From NCBI GenBank assembly GCA_034520365.1, contig JAXHNP010000006.1, positions 861,001 to 925,000 on the forward strand: a stretch of 64,000 nt of DNA. Direction: 5' to 3'. Below the pieces are notes generated by a model that ran no database searches, was not told where the DNA came from, and saw only the letters and a program-made list of their open reading frames with translations. The position numbers and the translations under genes were made by a program. The first letter of the stretch is position 1. Each line of letters starts with the position of its first letter. Source of the stretch: Desulfobacterales bacterium (GTDB lineage: Bacteria > Desulfobacterota > Desulfobacteria > Desulfobacterales > Desulfosalsimonadaceae). Below, piece by piece: positions 1-8,129 of this stretch.

Positions 1-83
1 GAATATGTGGTTAACGCCCCGGCTGCCTGATACCGTTCCAGAAAATTTCGGATTTGATCGATATGTTTGTCAAACAGCTGCAT
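1..83 (-). CDS. Start of an unknown gene, cut by the left edge
   Basis: An ATG at 83-81 opens a frame that stays open to the window edge (27 codons). Its protein begins MQLFDKHIDQIRNFLERYQA, a plausible amphipathic N-terminus. It overlaps the end of the preceding ATPase gene by 14 bases, in the tightly packed style of the rest of this operon, so it is probably the next cistron of the aryl-CoA reductase operon. Too little is visible to name a family. The first four residues match those of the BzdN-like protein further up the operon, but this may be chance. Confidence 0.45.
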   Translation of the reverse strand, partial: MQLFDKHIDQIRNFLERYQAAGALTTY

Positions 84-867
84 GCAAAGCTTCTGCTTTT
101 TCCATGGCATACAGGGCCGCGCCCAGGGCCCCGATAATCTGGGGATCCGTTCCGTCAAGCGATCGTAATGGCAGCCCCAGGGCCTCTGACAAAGCGTCAA
201 AGACCCCTTGATTTTTGGCCACCCCGCCGGTCATGACGACCTCCGGGGTTACCTCGATGCTTCTGGCCAGGGACGCTACCCGCCGGGCCATGGCATGATG
301 GAGGGCGTTGATGATATCCGGTATCTCTTTTCCGTCATTTACCAGGGAGATGACCTCGGATTCCGCAAATATGACGCACTGGTTGGAGATGGAGAGTTTT
401 TCCGCGGCTTGGGCACCGATACTGCCCATCTGGTCGAGCGGGACCTCAAGGGCCTCGGCCATCACCTCCAGAAACCGGCCGGTGCCGGAGGCGCATTTGT
501 CGTTGTAGATAAACCGGGCCACGCTGCCGTTTTCATCAATTTTTGTGGCTTTGGCATCCTGGCCGCCGATATCAACAACCATGCGGACAGAGGGCGCAAG
601 ATGCCAGGCGCCTTTGGCGTGGCAGGAGATTTCGGATTCAACGGCATGGACAAACGGTATCTGCTCGCGGCCGTAGCCGGTGCCAACCATATAATCGAGA
701 TTATCAAATGTCAGGCCGGCATCGGCAAGCGCCAGCCGCATCACCTCGCTTGCCGAATCCGAGGGCCGGGGTTTGGCCCGGATCACCGCCTCGGAAAAGC
801 GCTCGCCGTTTTTCAATATCACAGCCTTAGCCGTTAAGGAGCCCACATCGCATCCTGCTACAATCAT
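70..867 (-). CDS. ATPase/activator subunit of class I aryl-CoA reductase (BzdQ/BcrD-like)
   Basis: 265-aa BadF/BadG/BcrA/BcrD-type ATPase of the acetate kinase/HSP70 fold. Such subunits hydrolyse ATP to drive low-potential electron transfer from a [4Fe-4S] cluster into the catalytic partner. Visible are the first phosphate loop (CDVGSLTAKAV, near residue 6), the second phosphate motif DIGGQDAK (near 99), the adenosine motif MTGGVAKN (near 212), and the two cysteines that would hold the cluster between subunits, in NDKCASGTGR (about residue 125) and SNQCVIF (about 164). The ATG at 867 is preferred to the GTG two codons upstream because GAGG lies 7 bases before the ATG but only one base before the GTG. 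It is separated from the paralogous ATPase by about 280 bases carrying a repeat element. A single-activator 2-hydroxyacyl-CoA dehydratase is the alternative, but two distinct activators favour a reductase. Confidence 0.85.
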   Translation of the reverse strand: MIVAGCDVGSLTAKAVILKNGERFSEAVIRAKPRPSDSASEVMRLALADAGLTFDNLDYMVGTGYGREQIPFVHAVESEISCHAKGAWHLAPSVRMVVDIGGQDAKATKIDENGSVARFIYNDKCASGTGRFLEVMAEALEVPLDQMGSIGAQAAEKLSISNQCVIFAESEVISLVNDGKEIPDIINALHHAMARRVASLARSIEVTPEVVMTGGVAKNQGVFDALSEALGLPLRSLDGTDPQIIGALGAALYAMEKAEALHAAV

Positions 868-914
868 TGGCACACCTCTATCCCGTCTTAATCTTAATCT
901 TCAAAAATATGCCT

Positions 915-1101
915 CTAAGTAACTTCAGGGGTATTAGGTTAATGAAATCAAGAATTTATGGTCGGCACGGTGGCCGACCCTACGATGAATCGGGTTTTTC
1001 CCCATTCGTAGGGCGGGCCACCGTGCCCGCCTGAAAAATAGATAGAACAAATTTATCGTGTCTCAGTGCCTTTAAAGTTACTTTTACGCTCGGTCCCGGG
1101 C
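915..1101. repeat. Hairpin repeat element R1, copy a
   Basis: Copy of an interspersed element whose core is a long imperfect inverted repeat. One arm reads GTCGGCACGGTGGCCGAC and is followed by CCTACGAT; the other arm is the GTAGGGCGGGCCACCGTGCC type. The core is followed by a conserved end, AACAAATTTATCGTG. This copy sits inside the reductase operon, between its two ATPase genes. Other copies are near 7771, 21057, 31129, 49690, 51091, 59291 and 61258. Confidence 0.85.
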
Positions 1102-1146
1102 AACATAGCCCGGAAACATTTCCAAATATCTGTTTTAAAATTCCCG

Positions 1147-1947
1147 CTAATTCTCCAAAACCCGGCTTGTTATCTCCTCATAGGCCATCACCGCCGCGCC
1201 GATCGCGCCCGCCATCTGCGGATCCGCCCGTCTGGCCTTTTTGATCCGAAGGCCCAGCAGTTTTTCAAGTGTGGCCACCACCCCCATGTTTTTGGCCACC
1301 CCGCCGGTCATCAGGACATCCCCTTCGGGTTTTACGGTATTGGCCAGAATGGCCACCCGTTTGGCCATGGCCGTGTTGACCCCCGCCCCGATGTCTTCAA
1401 TCGGGGTTCCGGAATTTAAATATTTGATGACATCCGCCTGGGCCCAGACTGTGCAGGTAGAAGCCAGGGTAATCGGTGAGCGCGCTTTTCTGGAGAGCGG
1501 CCCCAGTTCATTGATATCCATGCCCAGAACGTTTGCCATCACTTCAAGAAACCGGCCGGTGCCGGACGCGCACTTGTCATTGGCGTTAAACCGCTCCACC
1601 TGGCCGTCCGAATCCAGTTTCATGGCCTTGCAGTCCTGGCCGCCGATATCAATCACGGTTCGGGCAGATGGCAGCAGCCATTTCGCGCCCTTTCCGTGGC
1701 AGGAGATTTCCGAGACCGAATGATCCGCAAAGGCCATTCTGTCCCGGCCGTAGCCGGTACCGATGCAATAGGTTATATCTTCAAGGGCTAGCCCGGCCGC
1801 GTCAAGCGCCCCTTTAACCGCTGCATCCGCCGAATCCCGGGGCCGCGGTTTGGATCTCAGGATAAAACTTCCGATAATTTTATTGTGCTTCATGATCACC
1901 GCCTTTGAGGTCAGTGATCCCACGTCGCATCCGGCAACAATACTCAT
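1147..1947 (-). CDS. ATPase/activator subunit of class I aryl-CoA reductase (BzdP/BcrA-like)
   Basis: 266-aa paralogue of the neighbouring ATPase with the same fold: CDVGSLTSKAV near residue 7, DIGGQDCK near 100, MTGGVAKN near 213. The putative cluster-ligating cysteines are in NDKCASGTGR (126) and STCTVWA (165). The two ATPases have clearly diverged from each other, as expected of a heterodimeric activator module. Both are short (about 265 aa). From memory, this resembles the Azoarcus-type Bzd enzyme more than the Thauera-type Bcr enzyme, in which one ATPase subunit is much longer. The ATG overlaps the stop of the upstream subunit gene as ATGA, indicating translational coupling. Confidence 0.85.
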   Translation of the reverse strand: MSIVAGCDVGSLTSKAVIMKHNKIIGSFILRSKPRPRDSADAAVKGALDAAGLALEDITYCIGTGYGRDRMAFADHSVSEISCHGKGAKWLLPSARTVIDIGGQDCKAMKLDSDGQVERFNANDKCASGTGRFLEVMANVLGMDINELGPLSRKARSPITLASTCTVWAQADVIKYLNSGTPIEDIGAGVNTAMAKRVAILANTVKPEGDVLMTGGVAKNMGVVATLEKLLGLRIKKARRADPQMAGAIGAAVMAYEEITSRVLEN

Positions 1948-3344
1948 AGCAGGCCTCTTACGGTAAAAAATTCGTCCAGTCGCTCCCTTGTCGCCTCCCA
2001 GGATTCCACCCGGTCGTCAAAAGCGTCGTCATTCATGATATGGACCGGTATCCCCTGTTTTTCGATATCCCGGGCAAAGGGCTTGACCATACCCCAGGTG
2101 TTGCGGCACCCGGGGGTTCCGTTGTAGATGATGCAGTCCACGCTGTATAATCTGGCAAGGGCCAGGCATTCATCCAGCCACATCCCGTGCTGGTCATAGG
2201 GGCCCCGGATGGAGCGCACCATGGGGAGTCGGGCGTTCATCTGGGCGACTGTGTCAAGCATTGCCTCCGGCGAGGAAAGATCAACCCCGTAGCAGGAGCC
2301 CTCCAAAGCCTGGCAGTAGGGGTTGTAGTCCCGGAAATTGCGGGTCAGAATCGAGCCGGCATTGGCGATGCCGCGCTCTTCCAAATAATTGTAGAAATTT
2401 ATATCAACGGTGTAATGATCAATGTAGCACATTAACACGCGCAGATTTTCCGCACCGGCTTTCAAGGCGGGCACGCCGGCGGCCATCCGTTTTTGCGCTT
2501 CATCCCGCAAAAGTTCCAGCAGCCGGGTATATCCCGGATGGCCGGCAAAACAGAACCGGCCCGCATAAATCATGAGCGTATAAATCGGCGGAATCGGGGT
2601 GGGGACCATCATGAGCATGTCTTCAAGGTCTGCAGTGATGGCATCCTGGGCTTCCACCTCTTTCAAGTTTTCCGCGAGCCGGTCATAATCGATTTTTTTG
2701 CCGGTTTGTTCCTCCAGAAACCGGATCATGGCCTGAAAGTCTTTCACATGGTAGGCCTGGCTCCGGCTGTCACCGAGGGTGCTCGGATAGTTTAACTGGA
2801 AGAAGGGTTTGTCCAGATATTCGGCGGCAAATACAAAGGCGTTGGCATTCGTATCGCAGACACCCGGCGTATCGCAGAGCACTATATCAATGTTTTCTCC
2901 CATATCCGCCAAATAGGCACCGAGCGCGCCGCGCTGGGATGAGCAGGCGGTCTCCGGCATGCCGACTTCACAGCAGTAATCCATGTAGTCAAACATGCCC
3001 CGCTTCCAGACCATGGCACCGATGGCGGTTAACACCTCAAAGGTCAGCGGTACGATGTCCATTGCGTAAAAAATGACCGGTGAACTGCAGAATGTGGTGG
3101 CGGCGATTTTTTTTCCCTGTGCGTGGGCGTCAAGAATGTTTTGGTAGTACCCGGCGAGCAGATCCATAAAATAAATGCCGGGGGGGCCCGCATCGACGAA
3201 ATTTTTTACAATACCCTTGAAGTAGGGAATATAACGGTATGCCCAGGCGATCTCTTTTGCCGTACCTGCCGGGAATTTGGCCGCCGCGCTGAGTGTGCTG
3301 CCCATGAGCCAGTCATAATTGTATTCCTTAATTGCTGCTCGCAT
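1944..3344 (-). CDS. Catalytic-type subunit of class I aryl-CoA reductase (BzdO/BcrB-like)
   Basis: 466-aa protein of the 2-hydroxyglutaryl-CoA dehydratase D-component family (HgdA/B, BcrB/C, BzdN/O). Such subunits bind iron-sulfur cofactor and the CoA thioester and receive electrons from the ATPase pair. Cysteine-containing segments typical of the family are visible: ATTFCSSPVIFYAMDIVP (about residue 85), DYCCEVGMPETACSSQRG (about 125) and, near the C-terminus, YNGTPGCRNTWG. The ATG at 3344 is chosen because GGGGGAGG lies about 5 bases upstream; an in-frame start nine codons earlier lacks such a site. It overlaps the end of the upstream gene by 17 bases. Substrate (benzoyl-CoA or another aryl or enoyl-CoA) cannot be decided from sequence. 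Confidence 0.82.
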   Translation of the reverse strand: MRAAIKEYNYDWLMGSTLSAAAKFPAGTAKEIAWAYRYIPYFKGIVKNFVDAGPPGIYFMDLLAGYYQNILDAHAQGKKIAATTFCSSPVIFYAMDIVPLTFEVLTAIGAMVWKRGMFDYMDYCCEVGMPETACSSQRGALGAYLADMGENIDIVLCDTPGVCDTNANAFVFAAEYLDKPFFQLNYPSTLGDSRSQAYHVKDFQAMIRFLEEQTGKKIDYDRLAENLKEVEAQDAITADLEDMLMMVPTPIPPIYTLMIYAGRFCFAGHPGYTRLLELLRDEAQKRMAAGVPALKAGAENLRVLMCYIDHYTVDINFYNYLEERGIANAGSILTRNFRDYNPYCQALEGSCYGVDLSSPEAMLDTVAQMNARLPMVRSIRGPYDQHGMWLDECLALARLYSVDCIIYNGTPGCRNTWGMVKPFARDIEKQGIPVHIMNDDAFDDRVESWEATRERLDEFFTVRGLL

Positions 3345-4488
3345 ATTTCCTCCCCCGGCCGAGCCTTTCAAGAAAGGCGTTGATCCGTAATTTCAAACGG
3401 CCCTTGTCAATCATCGGGCCGTATTCGCGTTCCAGCCGAAGGCAGGGAATTCCTTCCGCCTCCAGGTCCTTTTCAAACAGGGCGTTTTCAGCCCCGTGCA
3501 GATCGCAGAAGCGGATATTCTGCATGATGACGCCGTCCACATGGCTTTGCTCGATTTTTTCCTTCAAAACGGCCAGCCGCTGCTTGTACCGGCCATACAT
3601 GCGCGGGCACGTGGATTCGCCGAGATAATGTTCGGCCAGGGCGCTTATCGGATCTGCGTCTTCATCCACCGGCCGGCCTTCGGACCGGACCCCGAAGCAC
3701 AGGTTTTCCGCCACCACCATTGCATCGGTATCGGTTTCAATCAAACGGATAAGATCCGGGTCGTCGGTGATGCTGCCGATCAGCATAATCCGTTTGCGGA
3801 CATTTTCCATGGGGGGGCTTTGGCTTAAGGATGCCATCCACTGCGTCAACTCTTCGTTATATTGGGCCCTTGGCATCACCGTGCCGGCAATGGTGGCGGC
3901 AAACATGTCCGAGCCTGATACCACGGGTGTTTCGGATGTCCGCATGGATTCAATTTCAGAGAGCAGCCGCCGCCCCTTATTGTATTCCAAAATCGCCGCG
4001 CGCAGATTTTCATCCGTAATCGTCACTTTGAAATAATCCTCGATTTCGGCGATTAAGTACTCAATTTCCTCGACAAACCATTCCATGCCGTGGCCTTCGG
4101 CCTTGTGGGGCACATCAAAGTAGTAGAAAAAGCCGGGTATAATGCCGTCATAGTCTTCGCCCGCCTTGCGCCAGCATTCATCCAGGCGCCGCATGGCATC
4201 GCAGCCGGGCGTGATGACCGCGCCGTCAATAAATTTGTAGGCGCCCTTGCCGACAAGCTGGAGCAGGCACTTGGGAAAACTGCAGATAAACGGCCCGTAA
4301 TAGGCGTCTCCGATATCCATGCCGTCCGTTTCGATGCCCCGCATTCGAATCGGCAGAATCCCGGCGGCATGAAAAATTTCAGCCGGCACCTGGGAGCAGG
4401 TATATCCGACCACCGGCCGGTTTAGGGCCTTCCAGTCAATCAGCGGCTGGCATTTAATCTGGTTGGCCACATCATGGAAGAGCTGCAT
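3328..4488 (-). CDS. Catalytic-type subunit of class I aryl-CoA reductase (BzdN/BcrC-like)
   Basis: 386-aa second member of the 2-hydroxyglutaryl-CoA dehydratase D-component family, paired with the 466-aa subunit just downstream. Conserved cysteine segments are GYTCSQVPAEIFHAAG (about residue 28), FICSFPKCLLQLVGKG (about 68), TPGCDAMRRLDECW (about 93) and QNIRFCDLHGAEN (about 330). The length suits BzdN/BcrC-type subunits. A GGAGG motif inside the end of the upstream gene lies 8 bases before the ATG, so the two genes are probably translated together. Gene order from here is subunit, subunit, ATPase, ATPase, the same as bzdNOPQ. Confidence 0.82.
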   Translation of the reverse strand: MQLFHDVANQIKCQPLIDWKALNRPVVGYTCSQVPAEIFHAAGILPIRMRGIETDGMDIGDAYYGPFICSFPKCLLQLVGKGAYKFIDGAVITPGCDAMRRLDECWRKAGEDYDGIIPGFFYYFDVPHKAEGHGMEWFVEEIEYLIAEIEDYFKVTITDENLRAAILEYNKGRRLLSEIESMRTSETPVVSGSDMFAATIAGTVMPRAQYNEELTQWMASLSQSPPMENVRKRIMLIGSITDDPDLIRLIETDTDAMVVAENLCFGVRSEGRPVDEDADPISALAEHYLGESTCPRMYGRYKQRLAVLKEKIEQSHVDGVIMQNIRFCDLHGAENALFEKDLEAEGIPCLRLEREYGPMIDKGRLKLRINAFLERLGRGRKYASSN

Positions 4489-4491
4489 GGC

Positions 4492-5979
4492 TTATGCCTC
4501 CATCATGGAAAAGAGATTTGCCAGGGCCTCGCGCGCCTGGGCGGCGTCTGCTTCAAATTCGTCGTCTTCCGGTTTAAGGATTTCACACACCCATGAGACA
4601 AGCCCCGGCACAACCGCCCGGGCTGCCGGCTTTAATTCCGTCTGGCTGTCTTCCAAGAGGTTGCGGGCCGCTGCCGAGAGCTCATCCAGATCAATGGCGT
4701 CCGTAAACTGGCGGATAAACCCGGCGGCTGCCTCGGGCCGGGTCTCATAGAGACGGTTTAAAAGTCTGAGGGTGCTGTTTATGTATTCAGCGGTTTCCTG
4801 AATGTCATATGCGTCAACCGCCCGGGCCAGTGATCCGGTAAGGGTTTCGTCATCCAGGGTGTCCAGAAAGGCAAGCCGTCGATTGACCGCCCGCATTCGG
4901 ATGTTTGCCATCACGGGCTTTTTTTCGATTTCTTCCTGAATGAATTCCTCTTTTCGGGCAGCTGCATCAAAAAATGCCTGATTGACCTGGTCCTTTAATT
5001 CACTGAGCAAAATCCGGGACTTCCACAGCGCAGCCGGATCGGTCAGGTCCAGGATTTCATCCAGCTTTTCGGAAAGGGTCCTGTAGATTTGGGGATTTCC
5101 CGCATCCCCCAAAAGGGCACTGCCGGTATGGATCTTTCTGACGATCTCTGAGAGCTCATTGGTCAACCCGGCAATGGCCGGCCCCTCCAGATCCCGGATA
5201 AACCCGCAGATAACATCGGTTAGAAGGTCCGGGGGGAGCTCGTTCATTTTTTTAATCGAGATGTTAAGGGAATCCGCAATGAGGTTGGCAATCAGCGGCA
5301 GCATGGAAAGCGCCACGACAACCTTTGCCGGATACTGCCAGATAATATGGTTGACCATCCGGACAATGGCCCGGATATCTGCGCCTGAATTCTCAAGCGC
5401 CTCCCGGACTTCCCCGAAATCGATGGATTCCACCCACTTGGAAAATCCGGGTTCAAGAATCCCGGCGAAGAATACAGGGTCGTTTTGGTGGATATCGTTT
5501 AGAATCCGTGAAGCCCGGGTGATTATCTCCCCGGACCCGCCGCCGGCGATCCCGGAGATCAGGTCTTTTACGATGGCCTGTTTCTCTTCGGCAGGGAGGG
5601 ATTCAATGGTTTTAAGCGTGTTCGCCGCCGCTTCGGTCAATGCTTGGCATATTTCCGGCAGTCGGGCGGCCAGGCTTTCAATCATTGCCGGGTCTTCAAA
5701 AAGCTGCTGAAGGTTTTTGGCCTGGCCCAACATGTCAGGCCCGGCAAAGCTTTGCTGAAGGCTTTTTCCCACCATGCGGGAGATGAGGTTTTTGAAAAGG
5801 CTGCGATCCGCCCAAACGTGTAAAACTTCCGGAATTAATTCCCCGATTAGCTCGCGGACCTCCCGGGTCATCAAAAACTGCCGGACAACGCCGGCCTGAA
5901 ATGATGGTTCGCTTCGATCAAGGTCGGATTTTTTGTATATCCCCACCGGGGTGGGAGACGCCGCATTGCCTGGACTCAT
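4492..5979 (-). CDS. Helical protein of unknown function, first gene of the reductase operon
   Basis: About 495 aa, rich in Ala, Leu, Glu and Ile with almost no cysteine. No family recognised. It is predicted largely helical, with a hydrophobic segment (VVVALSMLPLIANLIADSL, about residue 220) and no signal peptide. It ends three bases before the BzdN-like start and carries that gene's ribosome binding site, so it is co-translated with the reductase. ATG at 5979 has GGAGG 9 bases upstream; a TTG two codons earlier is possible. By context it could be an assembly, substrate-channelling or electron-transfer scaffold protein, but this is inference only. It lacks the ferredoxin motifs expected of an electron donor. 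Confidence 0.7.
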   Translation of the reverse strand: MSPGNAASPTPVGIYKKSDLDRSEPSFQAGVVRQFLMTREVRELIGELIPEVLHVWADRSLFKNLISRMVGKSLQQSFAGPDMLGQAKNLQQLFEDPAMIESLAARLPEICQALTEAAANTLKTIESLPAEEKQAIVKDLISGIAGGGSGEIITRASRILNDIHQNDPVFFAGILEPGFSKWVESIDFGEVREALENSGADIRAIVRMVNHIIWQYPAKVVVALSMLPLIANLIADSLNISIKKMNELPPDLLTDVICGFIRDLEGPAIAGLTNELSEIVRKIHTGSALLGDAGNPQIYRTLSEKLDEILDLTDPAALWKSRILLSELKDQVNQAFFDAAARKEEFIQEEIEKKPVMANIRMRAVNRRLAFLDTLDDETLTGSLARAVDAYDIQETAEYINSTLRLLNRLYETRPEAAAGFIRQFTDAIDLDELSAAARNLLEDSQTELKPAARAVVPGLVSWVCEILKPEDDEFEADAAQAREALANLFSMMEA

Positions 5980-6318
5980 CAGCAATATCCTCCGATAGCA
6001 GCTTCCTTAATTTATTATTTATTATTTGATCTCTTTTTATCTCGCAGAGATCGCTAAAGACGCAGAGAATTTTTTTTCTAAAAAGCGATTTATGCCGCAG
6101 CCTCGGTATTTTCGCAGAAAGTAACTCAAAAAGGCCCTGAAAATCCGTCCATACTGTCATTTCGAGCGCCAGCGAGAAATCTTTACAATAAGATTCCTCG
6201 TCGCTTTCGCTCCTCGGAATGACAGTGGCGGAACGGTTTGGAATAACCACATATAGTATTTAGTAGATCAGAAGGCATTTACGTCCCTGACGGCTTTGCG
6301 AGAGATTACCTGGCCCGG
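5980..6318. repeat. Spacer with repeat R2, copy 1 (about 6155-6225)
   Basis: No gene seen. The spacer holds one copy of an interspersed sequence beginning TGTCATTTCGAGCGCCAGCG, then GAGAAATCTT, and ending CGCTCCTCGGAATGACAG. It is an imperfect inverted repeat, and related copies occur near 47407 and 48661. It probably also contains the promoter of the reductase operon, but no convincing boxes were identified. Confidence 0.65.
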
Positions 6319-7689
6319 CTATGCACTTACGGCTTTTTGGGGTTCAGCTTCGTCATCTGATGGCACTGAAAAATTCGCGTCTTTTTTCTGGCTGCCAGCA
6401 TCCGCCGCAACCAGATGCCCGGCCAGGCGTTTACCGAGCGAAAGCAGCGTCCAGGTGGGGGGAAGCCCCAGTTCCTTCGGGATGACAGAGCAGTCGCAGA
6501 CATAAAGGTTGTCATATTTCGTTTTTAAGTCCGCATCGAGAATCTCGCCGATTTTAACCGTTCCGCCGGGATGAGCGGCCACCACCCAGCTTTGATAAAT
6601 GTCGGAAGCGCCGGCATTCTGAAGAATGCGCTTGGCATGCACGGCCCCTTTGTGGAGTTTCAGCTTGTCATCCCGGGTGAGCGGTTTTCGGATCCACCCG
6701 TTTTTTGTAAGCTCCCCGCCGAGATTATCCCGGACTTTGATCATGATGGGCAGGGTATCGGCATAGGAAAATGCCTGTTTGAGCTTCAAGACTTCCAGAT
6801 CAAGGATGATTTTCAAAAGATGCGGCATGTTAAAATCAGTCATGACAATGCCGTCATCCGCAAAATGCACGCCGGTGCTCATGGGCACGGATTTGCCGCT
6901 GCCCAGGCCCTTTATTTTGCCATATACAAAAATCAGGGGATCAAAGAAGAACTTGCTGCCGGTGTCTTTTATGCCGCTCTTGCGCAGAATCATGGGCGAT
7001 CCCAGCCCCCCGGCGGCAATAATGGTGACCGGCGCGAATGCCTGGTAGGTTTCCCGGTTGCGCCGGTATTCAACGCCTACAGCTTTGTTGTTTTCAATGA
7101 GTGCCCTGGAAACTTTGGCCTTGTTAATAATGGTGGCTCCGTTTTCAAGGGCTTCATCCACGAAATGCCGGGCGTTCCATTTGGCTCCGTAAGGGCAGCC
7201 GTAACTGCAGAGCTGGCAATTCAGGCGGCATTTGTCCGGGTAGATGAATTTATTCATCTTGTGAACATCGTAACCGGCATTTCCGGCGCTGTCTAAAAAC
7301 CGACGCGGGCCGGGCCCCATAAGATCCTCAGAGAGTGGAGCGACAGGAATATCAGCCGGTATGCCGGCAGCATCCTCCGAAATATCCACGCCATAGGATT
7401 TCAGCATATCAACCGGGGGATCAAAGGCCGTGGCGCAGTATAACATGGAGCTGCCGCCGGTGGTAATGCCGCGAATTGTGGCCAGCATCTGATTGGTAAA
7501 AAAAAGGCTTTTGCCCGGGATGGATGCCTGTGGAATCACCTGCGCGGCGCTGCCGCGGGTTGGTTCATAATCCCCCCATTCAAGGATCAGCACTTTTTTC
7601 CCGGCCCTGGAAAGCTCCCTGGCAACGGTGGCACCCCCTGGTCCCGTGCCCACAACAATGGCATCGAATTCGGTTTTTGGCAGCGGCAT
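6319..7689 (-). CDS. GMC-type FAD-dependent oxidoreductase
   Basis: 456-aa flavoprotein. The FAD-binding Rossmann motif GTGPGGATVARELSRAG lies near residue 14, with the acidic end of the second strand in LILEWGD. The C-terminal block contains HPGGTVKIG, CDCSVIPKELG and PPTWTLLSLGKRLA, characteristic of glucose-methanol-choline oxidoreductases. A cysteine-rich insert, CRLNCQLCSYGCPYG (about residue 160), occurs in the sterol-oxidase/alcohol-dehydrogenase-like branch found in anaerobes. At 456 aa it is shorter than typical GMC enzymes (500-600). GGGGGGAG precedes the ATG by about 8 bases. It is isolated from neighbours by repeat-filled spacers, so a role with the reductase operon is only a possibility. 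Substrate unknown. Confidence 0.82.
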   Translation of the reverse strand: MPLPKTEFDAIVVGTGPGGATVARELSRAGKKVLILEWGDYEPTRGSAAQVIPQASIPGKSLFFTNQMLATIRGITTGGSSMLYCATAFDPPVDMLKSYGVDISEDAAGIPADIPVAPLSEDLMGPGPRRFLDSAGNAGYDVHKMNKFIYPDKCRLNCQLCSYGCPYGAKWNARHFVDEALENGATIINKAKVSRALIENNKAVGVEYRRNRETYQAFAPVTIIAAGGLGSPMILRKSGIKDTGSKFFFDPLIFVYGKIKGLGSGKSVPMSTGVHFADDGIVMTDFNMPHLLKIILDLEVLKLKQAFSYADTLPIMIKVRDNLGGELTKNGWIRKPLTRDDKLKLHKGAVHAKRILQNAGASDIYQSWVVAAHPGGTVKIGEILDADLKTKYDNLYVCDCSVIPKELGLPPTWTLLSLGKRLAGHLVAADAGSQKKDANFSVPSDDEAEPQKAVSA

Positions 7690-7770
7690 GATGCGTCTCC
7701 CCCCTAAGCTTTTAATTTTTTTAACCTAATACCTAACACCTAATCCCCAAAGTTATTCAGAAGTATTCTC

Positions 7771-7995
7771 CCCGGGCCGTGCGCCCGGGACCGAGCGTAT
7801 AAATAACTTTAAAGGCACTGAGGCACGGTAAATTTGTTCTGTCTATTTTTCAGGCGGGCACGGTGGCCCGCCCTACGAATGGGGAAAAACCCGATTCATC
7901 GTAGGGTCGGCCACCGTGCCGACCATAAATTCTTGATTTCATTAACCTAATACCTAATACCCAAAACCTAAAACCCGTCAAGTTACTTAGAAGAC
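7771..7995. repeat. Hairpin repeat element R1, copy b (full-length type)
   Basis: One of the two longest copies (about 225 bp). It starts with a GC-rich hairpin (CCCGGGCCGTGCGCCCGGGA), then TAACTTTAAAGGCACTGAGG, CACGGTAAATTTGTTCT and the main inverted repeat. It ends with a heptamer-like CCTAATA array and AAGTTACTTAGAAGAC. It fills most of the 440-base spacer between two genes; nothing else was seen there. Confidence 0.85.
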
Positions 7996-8129
7996 AACGG
8001 CAAAAAGCCTTCCCTGATGGAAATACAAAGTAAGCACAGCAAAACAATGTTTACTCTGTCGACCGTCGACCGCCGACGAATACATTAAGGACCTATTGAA
8101 ACGAAATGTCAAGGGAAAAGTTGGACTTT

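Noticed and set aside
208-837. Long open frame antisense to the ATPase gene
   Set aside because: It is the shadow of a strongly supported gene on the other strand in GC-rich DNA. The same applies to frames opposite 4492-5979, 6319-7689, 8130-9782 and 9782-10702.
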